A stretch of 64,000 nucleotides of DNA from Pseudalkalibacillus sp051842935. GTDB taxonomy: Bacteria; Bacillota; Bacilli; Bacillales; Fictibacillaceae. The notes under the pieces were generated by a model. That model worked only from the letters and a program-made list of their open reading frames with translations, had not been told where the DNA came from and searched no databases. The first letter of the stretch is position 1. Each line of letters begins with the position of its first letter. Positions 49,486 through 58,854 of this stretch are shown here, in pieces. A program made the position numbers and the translations under genes. The stretch is from NCBI RefSeq assembly GCF_051842935.1, contig NZ_JBPXRR010000001.1:2170001-2234000 (forward strand), given 5' to 3'.

Positions 49486-50136
49486 TCAAGAAAACTGTAC
49501 AGCAGATTTTTCGATTTGATATTCATTGTTTGAGTTTCTAACGATCACATCGAAGTTCTTTTGATACGGCTGCATGAACAACTCATATTGAATCCTTCGC
49601 TCTTCGTGAGATTGTTTTAAGTAGTCGAGATTTAAGCCTCTTTCCTTAATATCACGATCCGTTCTTCTTAGAAATTCCGTTTCGCCATCTGTATAAAAGA
49701 ATATTTTGATATCTATTAGATCAGGATTAACAAAAGCGACACTAATCCCTTCAATGACCGTCACACGATTCTTAGATGACATCAAAGTGCTTTCTGAATA
49801 AGAAGTCCCAATTGAATAGAGATCCAGACCACCCTTAATCATTATGATATCTCTTTCTAGCGCCACTACATTATGGGCAGCGGGATGACAAGCTGTCATT
49901 TTAAAATGATGTTTCTTGTTTTCATACTCATAATCAATTTTGGCGTACTTTCTAAGATTAGAGCCAATGATATAAGGGTCGGTGTTCAGGTGATTGACTT
50001 CATCTTGGCCTAGAACCTTTACAAGTTGATTGGCAAACGTTGTCTTTCCAGAGGCACCATGACCGGATATGCCAATGATAAGTCTCTTTTTGCTGGTGTT
50101 AACCTGTCTTGCAATCTGATGTATAAGTTCTTCCAC
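49486..50136 (-). CDS. Uridine kinase-like P-loop protein
   Basis: 216 residues. The Walker A loop G-H-G-A-S-G-K-T-T is near the N-terminus, and R-R-T-D-R-D-I-K-E-R-G is the lid region seen in the uridine kinase/phosphoribulokinase group. Actual substrate unknown. The GTG at 50136 (VEELIHQI) follows GGAGG by seven bases and is preferred to an ATG at 50166 within an unrelated stretch. Confidence 0.77.
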   Translation of the reverse strand: MEELIHQIARQVNTSKKRLIIGISGHGASGKTTFANQLVKVLGQDEVNHLNTDPYIIGSNLRKYAKIDYEYENKKHHFKMTACHPAAHNVVALERDIIMIKGGLDLYSIGTSYSESTLMSSKNRVTVIEGISVAFVNPDLIDIKIFFYTDGETEFLRRTDRDIKERGLNLDYLKQSHEERRIQYELFMQPYQKNFDVIVRNSNNEYQIEKSAVQFS

Positions 50137-50154
50137 TTGAGTCCCTCCATAAAT

Positions 50155-50178
50155 AAAAAAGGGCAAATGCTCATGCCC
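50155..50178 (-). terminator. Possible terminator
   Basis: GGGGCATGAGCATTTGCCC followed by TTTTTT on the minus strand, between the 50197 gene and the kinase-like gene. The stem is short. Confidence 0.55.
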
Positions 50179-50196
50179 CAGTTATTTTGTATATTG

Positions 50197-50673
50197 CTAA
50201 TCTAACCTTGTACGTGTTGCTTCCTCCCAATCCTCTATAGTACCTGAATGTACTTCTGCAAATGATCGCCCATCCATCGTATTAGCTATACCATTTTGAG
50301 GCATTACGGTCAGTTCAGTAGAATATCCGCCAATTAATTTATGTTGGCTTTTCATCACATACAAGGATTTCAGGCCATGTTCAAAGCTATATCCTATAAA
50401 AGCTTCAACCGTAATTTCCTTGTCGATATATTCACGTATTTCATCTTTCTGCAAACTCCAGATGTAATTATAGGGTTCGTTAAACAGTGTCACTCTATCT
50501 AATGTGTAACGATGGTTATCTCCGTTTGACCAAACCACATAATAATCATGATCTTCTACATAACTTCTCGCTTCCTCGCTACTGTTAACGAATATCAAAA
50601 TTACATAAGTGGTGATTAGGAAGAGAATAACGGAAAAAATTCTAATCTTATTTTTCATGTTAGAAGAACTCAT
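50197..50673 (-). CDS. Membrane-anchored protein, unknown
   Basis: 158 residues. N-terminal membrane helix or signal anchor (I-F-S-V-I-L-F-L-I-T-T-Y-V-I-L-I-F-V), then a hydrophilic domain probably outside the cell. Family not recognised. The ATG at 50673 (MSSSNMKNK) follows AAGGA and overlaps the phosphotransferase gene by 14 bases, so they are co-expressed. Confidence 0.6.
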   Translation of the reverse strand: MSSSNMKNKIRIFSVILFLITTYVILIFVNSSEEARSYVEDHDYYVVWSNGDNHRYTLDRVTLFNEPYNYIWSLQKDEIREYIDKEITVEAFIGYSFEHGLKSLYVMKSQHKLIGGYSTELTVMPQNGIANTMDGRSFAEVHSGTIEDWEEATRTRLD

Positions 50674-51451
50674 ACAATCCTTCATCAAAGTACGCTAGTT
50701 CTTCATTTGTAATCTTATATCGCTTATATCCTTCGTAAAAAGATTGGATGTACTCAGTATGATCCGTGAATTTCCGAATGGCGAGCGCCTCATCGAATCT
50801 AGGATCTCCCACTGTCATTCCAGCTACATCAATGAACTTGTGTACTTTGCCATCCGTGACAAGTACATTGTCTATCGTACAGTCCCCATGTATCATTGTT
50901 TGTTGTACAGGTGTAGGTTTGTTCAATACCAAGTGTTCTAACAGCTGTTTCGTCCCATCTGTATTTCCTTGCCCCACATAAAATTCAGCAATACGAAGTT
51001 GCTCATTCAGCCAATTCTTATCGTGCTGAAGGGATTGAATCGGGGAGCTCTCGTGAAAATGATGAAGAAATTCACCAAAGCTCGTAATTAAAGAGCATTG
51101 TTCTTCTAAAGTGGCTGATGTTGCTAAAGCTTTTCTTAAGGTAATCCCCTTCTCATAGGACATGATTAAGTGACTTCGATCTTCTTCATCAATAAAGCCA
51201 TGAAATTTTGGAACGGGGATATTTTCATGAAGGAGCTTTTTTAGTACTTGAGCTTCTGTCTTCAACCAGATTCGATATCTTTCTTCGGTAGAGGTTTTAA
51301 GTATGTATTTACTTTCATTTGTAAAAAGTTGCCTTACAGTTGAGGTCCATCCTTGTTCGGCTGGTATATGTATTTTCGTGATTTCACCTATGCTCTCTTC
51401 AATTTTTTCTATTAACTGTTGCTCTAACTCATCGACTACGTTCACTTTCAT
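50660..51451 (-). CDS. Aminoglycoside-phosphotransferase-fold kinase
   Basis: 263 residues of the APH/choline kinase fold. The catalytic loop M-I-H-G-D-C-T-I-D-N-V-L-V and the metal-site F-I-D-V-A-G-M are complete. Many such enzymes phosphorylate small molecules rather than drugs, so resistance should not be assumed. It overlaps the small membrane protein gene. Confidence 0.83.
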   Translation of the reverse strand: MKVNVVDELEQQLIEKIEESIGEITKIHIPAEQGWTSTVRQLFTNESKYILKTSTEERYRIWLKTEAQVLKKLLHENIPVPKFHGFIDEEDRSHLIMSYEKGITLRKALATSATLEEQCSLITSFGEFLHHFHESSPIQSLQHDKNWLNEQLRIAEFYVGQGNTDGTKQLLEHLVLNKPTPVQQTMIHGDCTIDNVLVTDGKVHKFIDVAGMTVGDPRFDEALAIRKFTDHTEYIQSFYEGYKRYKITNEELAYFDEGLYEFF

Positions 51452-51502
51452 CCTCCCTCACCTAAAACATCAATGGTCGCTATTATTAGATATTAAACAA
51501 AA

Positions 51503-51536
51503 AGAGGCGTAATCCTTTTATCGGATTTACGCCCCT
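51503..51536 (-). terminator. Terminator of the S9 peptidase gene
   Basis: AGGGGCGTAAATCCGATAAA and its complement AGGATTACGCCTCT, followed by TTTTTG on the minus strand, shortly after the S9 peptidase stop. Confidence 0.85.
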
Positions 51537-51545
51537 ACAGTTGTA

Positions 51546-53351
51546 TTAGGATTTTACTGTTGCATTAATCTTTTGGTCGAAGAATTCTAGAATCCTTCTA
51601 TATACCTTCATTTCATTTTCTTTCTTGGAGAATCCATGTCCTTCGTCTTCTAGAAGCATGTACTCGACTTCTGTGCCATTTTCTTTCAGCGCGTCAACAA
51701 TCTGGTCAGATTCTGCCTTCACGACCCGCGGATCATTTGCACCTTGGATAACGAGCATCGGTTTATTCATTTCTTGCAGATAGGTAATTGGGGAGTCTTC
51801 CGTCAATTTCTCTTTATCCTCAACCGGGTCACCGACGAACTTGGCAATCGCAGGTTTCCAATGGTCCGGCACACTGTCAATGAAAGAAAACAGGTTACAA
51901 GGGCCGAAGATATCTACGACCGCCTGGTATAACTCTGCATGACGACCGTGAAGGAGCAATGCCATATAACCGCCATAGCTTCCACCCATCAAAAAGACTT
52001 TATCTGGATCTACGTAATCATTTTCGATTAACCACTCGATACCCTTTACGTTATCAAGCCGCGGCCCATACCCCCAATCCCGCTCTACCATTTTCATGAA
52101 TTTCAATCCATAACCGGTCGATCCTCTGAAATTAGGAGCAAAAATGGAATACCCGCGATGCAGCAAGAATTGATACAAGGACCAGAACCTCTTCCGGTCT
52201 GCGGACTGTGGTCCTCCATGTGGGAAATGGATAACATGACCGTTTGAATTGTCTTCATGCGCACGATAGAACAATCCTTCAATTTCAAGTCCGTCATAGG
52301 ATTTATATCGGATTACTTCAGGTTCAATCAACAATTCTTCTGAAACACCTGGGACTTGATTGTTCGTCAACTTTTCCCATTGACTTTCATTAAGCTTCTG
52401 GCAATATACATTTGTCGGTCTTTTTGAACCATCGCCAAGCAAGTAAAGATTCCCTTTTGAGGAAATCGCGAGTTTGTTGATGAGATGAACAGGGATGTCC
52501 TTTTGTTCGTAGGTTTCTTTACTCAAGTCATACACATAGAGCCGGTCTTCAACCCCACTCGAGCTGACGATGTATAATCGGTTATTCTCTTTATCCGCCT
52601 TTACAGTCGTTAAGTCCTCCTGCTCGAGTTCTAACACTTTGGAGAATTCCTTCGTATGTAAATTAAACTTCGCCAAATAAGAAAAATCAGATCCAAAGTT
52701 TGTCGTAAAGTAAAGAATGTCATCGGTGAAAAAGACGGCTTCCATAATCATGAATTCTTCTTCACTTGGCGGTGTTAAAGATACATCCTCTCCATTCATT
52801 CTTACAAAAGCGAGCGTATGAGAGTTTGTATAATGCTTTGAGTAAACGATTTTTTTTTCATCTTCACTTACTGCCATGATATCAATGGCTGCATCCGTTC
52901 CCTCAATCAGGGTGGTAACCTCTTCTGTTTCTAAGTTGTAGCGGTACAAGTTAAGGTACGTTGGATTGCCTTTCGAAGATGTGTAGTATAACCGCTTACC
53001 ATCTTCTGAAAGACTGCCGAAATAGTGTTTTACACCTTTCTCTTCACGTAATGGAAGCAATGCTCCTCCTTGTGGTTGAAGCGCATATAGCTGGATGTCT
53101 TCATCTCCATCAAAGTCAAAGCCAGCAACTATGAAGTCACCCTTCTGATCATAATGAAGCGCATGACACTTTTGATTGGAGAATGTTAGTGGATATGGGT
53201 ACTTATTAGGAAGGTCCATCCCCCATAGATTGAAATGCCCATTAATGTTCGTACTGATGACTAGCTGCTCTTCATCCGGGCTTATGACAAAATCGTTGAT
53301 GGTTAATGTCTGAAAGAATTGTTCTACATCTGGTTTCGGAAAATTCAACAT
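51546..53351 (-). CDS. S9-family peptidase (acylaminoacyl-peptidase type)
   Basis: 601 residues without a signal peptide, so cytoplasmic. The N-terminal part (about 20-340) is a beta-propeller made of repeated W/Y-D-x-x-x-x strands. The C-terminal alpha/beta hydrolase has the nucleophile in M-G-G-S-Y-G-G-Y-M-A, N-D-P-R-V as the acid and D-E-G-H-G-F as the histidine. It cleaves peptides, perhaps acylated ones. It stands as a single gene with its own terminator. Confidence 0.9.
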   Translation of the reverse strand: MLNFPKPDVEQFFQTLTINDFVISPDEEQLVISTNINGHFNLWGMDLPNKYPYPLTFSNQKCHALHYDQKGDFIVAGFDFDGDEDIQLYALQPQGGALLPLREEKGVKHYFGSLSEDGKRLYYTSSKGNPTYLNLYRYNLETEEVTTLIEGTDAAIDIMAVSEDEKKIVYSKHYTNSHTLAFVRMNGEDVSLTPPSEEEFMIMEAVFFTDDILYFTTNFGSDFSYLAKFNLHTKEFSKVLELEQEDLTTVKADKENNRLYIVSSSGVEDRLYVYDLSKETYEQKDIPVHLINKLAISSKGNLYLLGDGSKRPTNVYCQKLNESQWEKLTNNQVPGVSEELLIEPEVIRYKSYDGLEIEGLFYRAHEDNSNGHVIHFPHGGPQSADRKRFWSLYQFLLHRGYSIFAPNFRGSTGYGLKFMKMVERDWGYGPRLDNVKGIEWLIENDYVDPDKVFLMGGSYGGYMALLLHGRHAELYQAVVDIFGPCNLFSFIDSVPDHWKPAIAKFVGDPVEDKEKLTEDSPITYLQEMNKPMLVIQGANDPRVVKAESDQIVDALKENGTEVEYMLLEDEGHGFSKKENEMKVYRRILEFFDQKINATVKS

Positions 53352-53532
53352 GTACAGCCTCCTTGAAAACTCATATTCTTGGTACTTTTCGACAAAAGGT
53401 AATATTTACCTCTTTTTTATTTTTCCTATCTTAACCTTGTTGGCTGTCTCTATTTTTCAACGTAAAATGAAGATAGCAATAAAGGTTAAGAACAAAATTT
53501 CAGGGATTGGTATTGTGGATATAGGCAGGTGA

Positions 53533-54408
53533 ATGGATATGGATTATGTGGTATGTATACAGCGTACGCTCGATTACATCGAAGAAAACCTTCAAGAACC
53601 GATTACACTTGAGGAGTTGGCTTCAATCGCTTGTTTTTCTCCGTTCCATTATCATCGGGTTTTCCAAGCCATGGTTGGGGAGCCTGTGATGGTTTACGTG
53701 AGAAGGAGAAAGCTGACGTTTGCAGCAGAACGACTTTATTTTTCAGATGATAAAGTGATTGATATTGCCCTTGATGTGGGCTTTCAATATCACGAATCGT
53801 TCAACCGTGCGTTTAAAAAGTACTTTGCCGTGACACCGAGGCAATACCGTAACGCCACTAGCCTTTCTGGTCCATTACGTGCCAAAGCCTGCTTAAATCC
53901 TAAACTCATATCAGGAGGTAACACAATGGAACCGAAATTTGTTACAAAACCGGCTTTTCACATCATTGGCTACGAACTGAAAACAAAGAATCAAGATGGG
54001 CAGAACAACAAAGACATCCCAGCATTCTGGCAACAGTATATTCAAAATCAATTAGGCTCAAACATCCCGGACCCGCTTCACAAAAATGTCGAGCTTGGCA
54101 TTTGTACCGACTTTTCCCCTGAAACAGGTGAGTTCGTCTATATCATAGGAATGGAAGTAGCAGAAGGAACTCAAGCCCCTAATGGTATGGTGTACAGAAG
54201 TTTCCCGGAGATGGAATACGCCGTGTTCACAACACCGAAAGCAAATGAGGAATCGTTCCCCTCTTCCATTCAATCCACCTGGAATTATGTATTTACCGAA
54301 TGGTTCCCACAATCCGGATATGAACATGGAGGGACATTTGATATGGAGCGTATGATGAAAGATGTCACGGATCAGAAAACATACAGATGGACATCTACAT
54401 TCCTGTGA
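53533..54408 (+). CDS. AraC regulator with GyrI-like effector domain
   Basis: 291 residues. N-terminal AraC-type double helix-turn-helix (about 5-105; L-E-E-L-A-S-I-A-C-F-S-P-F-H-Y-H-R-V-F and D-V-G-F-Q-Y-H-E-S-F-N-R-A-F-K). A GyrI-like/AraC effector-binding domain of the kind that senses small drug-like molecules follows (about 130-290). The only plus-strand gene between 41 and 64 kb. Target unknown; the divergent S9 peptidase gene is a candidate. Confidence 0.88.
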   Translation: MDMDYVVCIQRTLDYIEENLQEPITLEELASIACFSPFHYHRVFQAMVGEPVMVYVRRRKLTFAAERLYFSDDKVIDIALDVGFQYHESFNRAFKKYFAVTPRQYRNATSLSGPLRAKACLNPKLISGGNTMEPKFVTKPAFHIIGYELKTKNQDGQNNKDIPAFWQQYIQNQLGSNIPDPLHKNVELGICTDFSPETGEFVYIIGMEVAEGTQAPNGMVYRSFPEMEYAVFTTPKANEESFPSSIQSTWNYVFTEWFPQSGYEHGGTFDMERMMKDVTDQKTYRWTSTFL

Positions 54409-54441
54409 AAAAACAGACCGTGAAAACATGACTACCGCAGG

Positions 54442-54485
54442 AAAAAAGCCCTATTTCTTCATTGAAATGGGGCTTTTCCCTTTTT
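54442..54485. terminator. Bidirectional terminator after the AraC-type gene
   Basis: AAAAAAGCCC-TATTTC and GAAAT-GGGGCTTTT, then CCCTTTTT. It lies between the convergent AraC-type and small lipoprotein genes. Confidence 0.8.
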
Positions 54486-54489
54486 GTAA

Positions 54490-54888
54490 TCATTGAGCCT
54501 CTTCATATTCTACTCTTTCAAATACATAGAAAGCTCCAACGATTTCTTCTATCTGTACAACTACATAGGAATTTTCATGTTCGGAAGCTTGGTCTGTTTG
54601 TAAAATAGTAATTGCAGTGTCTTTGCTGGATTGTTCCACTTGATTAACCTTAACCACGCTCTTTCCATTTCCTGAGGATATCACAACGACTTTTTTATCA
54701 TCCGCGGAATCGAATATTTTGTAGCCCTGATACTCTTTTTTATTTGTTTGTAATTCTTTTATGTAACCTGAGACAGTTGGTAGATCCTTGATCTCTTCTT
54801 CTTCAAGTACCGAGTAATCAGGGGATTGTGAGCAGCTGGTTAAAATAATCGTTAAACACATCAGGCAAAATAGTATCAATCTTTTCAC
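54490..54888 (-). CDS. Small lipoprotein, unknown
   Basis: 132 residues with signal peptide and lipobox L-T-S-C (K-R-L-I-L-F-C-L-M-C-L-T-I-I). The exported part is beta-rich (V-V-V-I-S-S-G-N-G-K-S-V-V-K-V) and acidic. I do not know its family. It lies 30 bases after the quinone-oxidoreductase gene on the same strand. Confidence 0.65.
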   Translation of the reverse strand: MKRLILFCLMCLTIILTSCSQSPDYSVLEEEEIKDLPTVSGYIKELQTNKKEYQGYKIFDSADDKKVVVISSGNGKSVVKVNQVEQSSKDTAITILQTDQASEHENSYVVVQIEEIVGAFYVFERVEYEEAQ

Positions 54889-54918
54889 TTGTAGGGTCCT
54901 TCTTTCATATACTTGGAA

Positions 54919-55890
54919 TTATTTATCTATTTTCAACAGAACTTTACCTTCATAATCTCTGCTCTCAATTAATTGATGAGCTTGGGAAGCTTCTTCTAAA
55001 CTGAATATCTGTGATATTTGGAGGTCCACCTTATTAGAAGCAAACAACTGTATGACTTTTTCTGCAGCAGGAGCAAGTCGTTCTGGATGATGTTTTCTAG
55101 TCGTACCCAAACTGAATCCCTTAATGTTTCTACAGCTGCTATGTACATCGTTCGTACTTAAAGATCCCGATTTGCCACTGCTGTTCCCGAACTGAACAAG
55201 TGTCCCATAAAGGGCTAAGCAATCCAGACTTGATCTCGACACATCACCTGCAACCGAATCAAAGACAACATTCGCACCTTGATTATTCGTTTCATTTAAG
55301 ACACCATCCACGAATGTATCGTAAGTATAGACTGAATCAGCCCCTAATCTCTTCACATATGGCTCTTTATCAAGGTTTCCAACTGTTCCTATAATATTTC
55401 TGACACCCGCTAGTTTGGCTAGTTGAATAAGCATGGATCCAACCCCTCCACCTGCGCTATGTATGACAATCGTATCTGTCTTTTGTACTTGTCCAATCTC
55501 ATGTAAAAGAGTATAAGATAATATAGATACGGTTGGCATTGTAGCCGCTCGTTCCATGGAAAGATGATCAGGAATTTCAAAAACGAGTTGTTCGTTCGCA
55601 GCAACATATTCTGCGTAAGAACCGTTTTTAGGAAAAGCGATGACGCGAGATCCTTTTGTAAACCTCGAATTTGAAGACACTTCTTCTATTGTCCCAGCAA
55701 CATCCAGACCCAATATGAAAGGGAAACTACCATTCCCTTTGTTTCCTTTTCGCTTTTTGATATCCGCGTAGTTCACACTTGTATAGGAAGTTCGAATTAA
55801 TACTTCACCTTCTTTAATTTTTGGTCTTTCAACTTCAGAGAACTGCAGTACGTTCGCATCCCCATACTCTTGTTGAATTACAGCTTTCAT
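54919..55890 (-). CDS. Zinc-type alcohol dehydrogenase-like quinone oxidoreductase
   Basis: 323 residues of the medium-chain dehydrogenase/reductase group, quinone oxidoreductase branch: NADPH site G-G-G-V-G-S-M-L, and no catalytic-zinc cysteine cluster. M-K-A-V-I-Q-Q-E-Y-G at 55890 is the usual start and follows AGGTG. A frame to 55932 (MTKLSN) exists but lacks a ribosome site. Its likely role is reduction of quinones or enones. Confidence 0.85.
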   Translation of the reverse strand: MKAVIQQEYGDANVLQFSEVERPKIKEGEVLIRTSYTSVNYADIKKRKGNKGNGSFPFILGLDVAGTIEEVSSNSRFTKGSRVIAFPKNGSYAEYVAANEQLVFEIPDHLSMERAATMPTVSILSYTLLHEIGQVQKTDTIVIHSAGGGVGSMLIQLAKLAGVRNIIGTVGNLDKEPYVKRLGADSVYTYDTFVDGVLNETNNQGANVVFDSVAGDVSRSSLDCLALYGTLVQFGNSSGKSGSLSTNDVHSSCRNIKGFSLGTTRKHHPERLAPAAEKVIQLFASNKVDLQISQIFSLEEASQAHQLIESRDYEGKVLLKIDK

Positions 55891-55935
55891 ATCTGATACA
55901 CCTGCTTTTTTAATATTGGAAAGTTTAGTCATTAC

Positions 55936-56586
55936 TTAATACTGTCTACTTCTTAATTTAGTTCCCACAGGATCTTCTTCATCCAGTGAATCATTTGATA
56001 AGTATACAACTGAATCTAACCTGGTTTGGTTACCTTTATTGAAAGTGATGTTCCATGAATAATTGCCTACCTTTACACAGTCTGTTGTTTTCTGAAGTTT
56101 GTTCAGGTCCAAAAGTCTACCAATTAATTCAGGGTCATTTTGAAAAGGTAAGCGAATGGTCATGTTTTCTATGAAAGTATGTTTTTCTTCACTTACGACT
56201 TCTTTTCGTTTCTGAAGTTCAATTTTAAATTTCCAAGGAGTCGTAACAAATGTTCTCCGTTCTCCCTCATTAACTGTCCACTTTAATTGTGTTGCGTTGT
56301 CTATAATCTGTTTGTACTCCGTATCACTTACTAGAACACCGATGTGATCGAACATATCCCTTTTCCCTTGACCAAATGTGATATTGGTTTGACCTTTTAC
56401 CATTTCAATAATTCTAAACTGAATGCCTTTGTCTCTGAAGTCTTCCCACGTTAACGGTGGATTGAATTGTTGAAACTCTCCATTATATCTGCCGACTCTT
56501 AAAGTAGTTTCAAAACCCAACCGTTCATAGAATTTTTCCATCTCTTCCGGTCGTTCTGTCCACCAATGGTAATGAAATAACTGCAT
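55936..56586 (-). CDS. VOC-superfamily (glyoxalase-fold) protein
   Basis: 216 residues with the beta-alpha-beta-beta-beta pattern of the vicinal oxygen chelate fold: F-H-Y-H-W-W-T-E-R-P-E-E-M-E-K-F-Y-E-R-L-G-F and D-H-I-G-V-L-V. Substrate unknown. It lies just upstream of the quinone oxidoreductase gene, with 3 to 45 bases between depending on that gene's start. Confidence 0.75.
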   Translation of the reverse strand: MQLFHYHWWTERPEEMEKFYERLGFETTLRVGRYNGEFQQFNPPLTWEDFRDKGIQFRIIEMVKGQTNITFGQGKRDMFDHIGVLVSDTEYKQIIDNATQLKWTVNEGERRTFVTTPWKFKIELQKRKEVVSEEKHTFIENMTIRLPFQNDPELIGRLLDLNKLQKTTDCVKVGNYSWNITFNKGNQTRLDSVVYLSNDSLDEEDPVGTKLRSRQY

Positions 56587-56732
56587 TCAACCAGCCTCCT
56601 TGATCCTAGTTAAGTCTATAACTCTATCTTTAGAATACAAGTAAAAACATAGGATGGCTTCCGATATAGGATGGAAAATAGCTACAACTTTTGATGTAGA
56701 AGGAGTATCTACGACTCAATGTATTCCACAAT

Positions 56733-56765
56733 AAAAGACGGGAACCCTTTTGACTGCCCGTCTTC
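56733..56765 (-). terminator. Terminator of the YdeI-like gene
   Basis: GAAGACGGGC, a loop, CCCGTCTTTTAT on the minus strand about 50 bases past the stop codon at 56812. Confidence 0.8.
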
Positions 56766-56811
56766 TGTACTGGATTAATTCTACTAATTGTCTTACTTAA
56801 TACAGTCACTA

Positions 56812-57399
56812 TCAGTCATGCATACCTTTTCCATCAAGGATATGCTGTACATATTTTTCAATCCTTGACTCCCGGGTTTTCGATTGTTTTGCTTTAGAAA
56901 AATAGAGTGTATACGCTCTTTGCCGTCCAGGCGTTAATGCTTCAAAGGCATTTTGTAAGTCGGGTACTTCACGGAATTTATTTTGGAGTTCTTCAGGAAT
57001 TTCAATCTCTGTTTTCTTTTCTACTTCCAAACCAGCTTTTTCAACTTCAATAGCTTCCAGAATATAGTCTTTTAGAATGTCTTCCATTTCAACTATTTCT
57101 TGGACATTCGTAAACCGTATCTGACGCGCTGACTGTACATTCTCTGTCTGTTGAATTAGTACTCCATGTGGATCCTTTAACAAAGCCCCTTTATGAAACA
57201 GAAGTGCGCAATATTCTTTGAATCCATGGATTAATACAATGTTCTTTCCTTCTAACGTATAACATGGATGCATCCACTTAAAATCCTCGGTCAGTCCGAA
57301 ATCAAGAACAATCTTTCTTAACAACTCGAATTCTTCTTTCCACTTAGTGTCCTTCCTTAAGAATCCGTCAACCTTACGATTCATCTGACTTTCTGTCAT
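56812..57399 (-). CDS. ydeI: YdeI/DUF1801-type protein
   Basis: 195 residues. N-terminal DUF1801-like domain (L-R-K-I-V-L-D-F-G-L-T-E-D-F-K-W-M-H-P-C-Y) and a C-terminal bacteriocin-resistance-like YdeI/OmpD-associated tail (L-T-P-G-R-Q-R-A-Y-T, K-T-R-E-S-R-I-E-K). Function poorly known. A single gene with its own terminator. Confidence 0.75.
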   Translation of the reverse strand: MTESQMNRKVDGFLRKDTKWKEEFELLRKIVLDFGLTEDFKWMHPCYTLEGKNIVLIHGFKEYCALLFHKGALLKDPHGVLIQQTENVQSARQIRFTNVQEIVEMEDILKDYILEAIEVEKAGLEVEKKTEIEIPEELQNKFREVPDLQNAFEALTPGRQRAYTLYFSKAKQSKTRESRIEKYVQHILDGKGMHD

Positions 57400-57489
57400 C
57401 CAATGAACACTCCTTCTTTTTTGTATGTCTTATTTTCCTTCATACTCAATTGGATGTGTATTTCTTCTTGGAAGAATATTGATACAAGA

Positions 57490-58059
57490 TTAGACCTTTA
57501 GGGATCCACGAAATCCTCTGGCAGCATAGTAGGATTCTGCACCATTGTGATAAACGAAGACATGACCGAATCGACTATCACAAAAAAGCGCACCACCTAA
57601 TTCTCTAATATCATGAGGGGTTTGCACCCAACTCGAGGATTTCAAATCGAAATTGCCAAGCTCCTGCAATCCTCTGTACTGTTCTTCAGTAAGGAGTTCT
57701 ATTCCCAATTGTGCGGCCATATCGATGGCGTTGTTTTCAGGTTTATGTTTTTTTCTTGATTCAAGTGCTTCACGGTCGTAACAAACACTTCTCCGCCCTT
57801 TAGGACTTTCCGCTGAACAATCATAAAAAATGTAGGTGTCGTTCTCTTGATCATAATCAACTACATCGGGTTCTCCACCGGTTCTTTCCATTTCATTAAG
57901 CGACCATAGTTTTTCTTTATTTGAACTCAATTTTCCTTCTACTTTGGACCATTCCAGACCTTCATGTCGATTCATATTGTTTTCAAATCGTTCTTTTAAC
58001 ACGCCAAGTAATTCTTCACTTTGTTCTAGGGACAACTCTGTTTTATTTTTCACAGTCAT
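57490..58059 (-). CDS. DUF4256-domain protein
   Basis: 189 residues. G-R-R-S-V-C-Y-D-R-E-A-L, S-S-S-W-V-Q-T-P and L-F-C-D-S-R-F-G-H-V-F-V-Y-H-N-G-A match the DUF4256 family of cytoplasmic proteins of unknown role. The ATG at 58059 follows AAGGAGG by seven bases; an earlier in-frame start at 58146 has no ribosome site. Confidence 0.82.
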   Translation of the reverse strand: MTVKNKTELSLEQSEELLGVLKERFENNMNRHEGLEWSKVEGKLSSNKEKLWSLNEMERTGGEPDVVDYDQENDTYIFYDCSAESPKGRRSVCYDREALESRKKHKPENNAIDMAAQLGIELLTEEQYRGLQELGNFDLKSSSWVQTPHDIRELGGALFCDSRFGHVFVYHNGAESYYAARGFRGSLKV

Positions 58060-58255
58060 AACCGTTCCTCCTTTAATGCTCCGCTTATCAGTTATCCTAT
58101 ATTTCAAGTTAAAGGTGTGAAATTCCTTTATGGGATTAAAAAACATATAACGCTTTACGTAACAGGTTCTTTTATGAGGTAACAGAATGCAAGATCACAT
58201 ACTAAATAACAAGGTACATAAAATTCATGTACGGATTCACAATAAAATTCACAAC

Positions 58256-58291
58256 AAAAAAGCTTGGAGGATCTCCTCCAAGCTCTTTTCT
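58256..58291. terminator. Terminator, perfect palindrome
   Basis: AGCTTGGAGGA-TC-TCCTCCAAGCT with A and T runs on the sides. It ends the GNAT gene at 58337. The 58060-58255 stretch between this and the DUF4256 gene holds nothing I can name. Confidence 0.9.
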
Positions 58292-58336
58292 TTCTAAAAG
58301 TTACTCCATTAAAGCCCCCTTTTCTTGAATAAAGAC

Positions 58337-58801
58337 TTATAAGTCCTTTTCTAAACAATAGTGTGGTTTTCCTTCAAGAATTACTTCTTTAAACTTTTTG
58401 AAACCTAGTTTAGTCCAAAACATTAAACCTTTCTCATTCTCCTTATGTACTGCCAAACGTAAACTTTTCTTTTCTTCTAGTCTAATTATATTTTCTAAAT
58501 GTCGAAATGCTTCAAGAGAGTTTCCAGAACCTTGAAACTGCTTATGAATTACAAACAAACTTATCCAAGGTGTATTATCAGTGGGATTTTCTATGCAGTA
58601 ATCGACTAAACCAATGTACTTTTCAGACTTCTTGATTAATAATCTAGTGGTATTTAGCTTTTTTGATTCTTCAAACTCAGAATTTATATCTTTAAAACTA
58701 ATAGTTTTTTTATTCTTGGACAGAAGGTTATAGGAAGAATTTGAATTCATAATTTCTAACTCAATTTTCCACTTGTTTATTTCGTTCTTTTCAAAAATCA
58801 T
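58337..58801 (-). CDS. GNAT-family acetyltransferase
   Basis: 154 residues. Motif A is modified: H-K-Q-F-Q-G-S-G-N-S-L-E-A-F, where Q-G-S-G fits the acetyl-CoA loop; K-G-L-M-F-W-T-K-L-G-F ends the domain. The ATG at 58801 follows AAGGTG. More AT-rich than the core genes, as is the next gene. Confidence 0.75.
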   Translation of the reverse strand: MIFEKNEINKWKIELEIMNSNSSYNLLSKNKKTISFKDINSEFEESKKLNTTRLLIKKSEKYIGLVDYCIENPTDNTPWISLFVIHKQFQGSGNSLEAFRHLENIIRLEEKKSLRLAVHKENEKGLMFWTKLGFKKFKEVILEGKPHYCLEKDL

Positions 58802-58854
58802 CACTATTATCACCTTTCTACTTCCAGTGTCATTAATCTCTCCTTATCTTTCAT

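Noticed and set aside
50660..51451. Antibiotic resistance by aminoglycoside phosphorylation
   Set aside because: The fold is right, but Bacillus carries many APH-like kinases with other substrates, and nothing in the sequence or context points to a drug.
58155..58358. 67-codon minus-strand frame between DUF4256 and GNAT genes
   Set aside because: It runs through the terminator palindrome and overlaps the end of the GNAT gene; no ribosome site.
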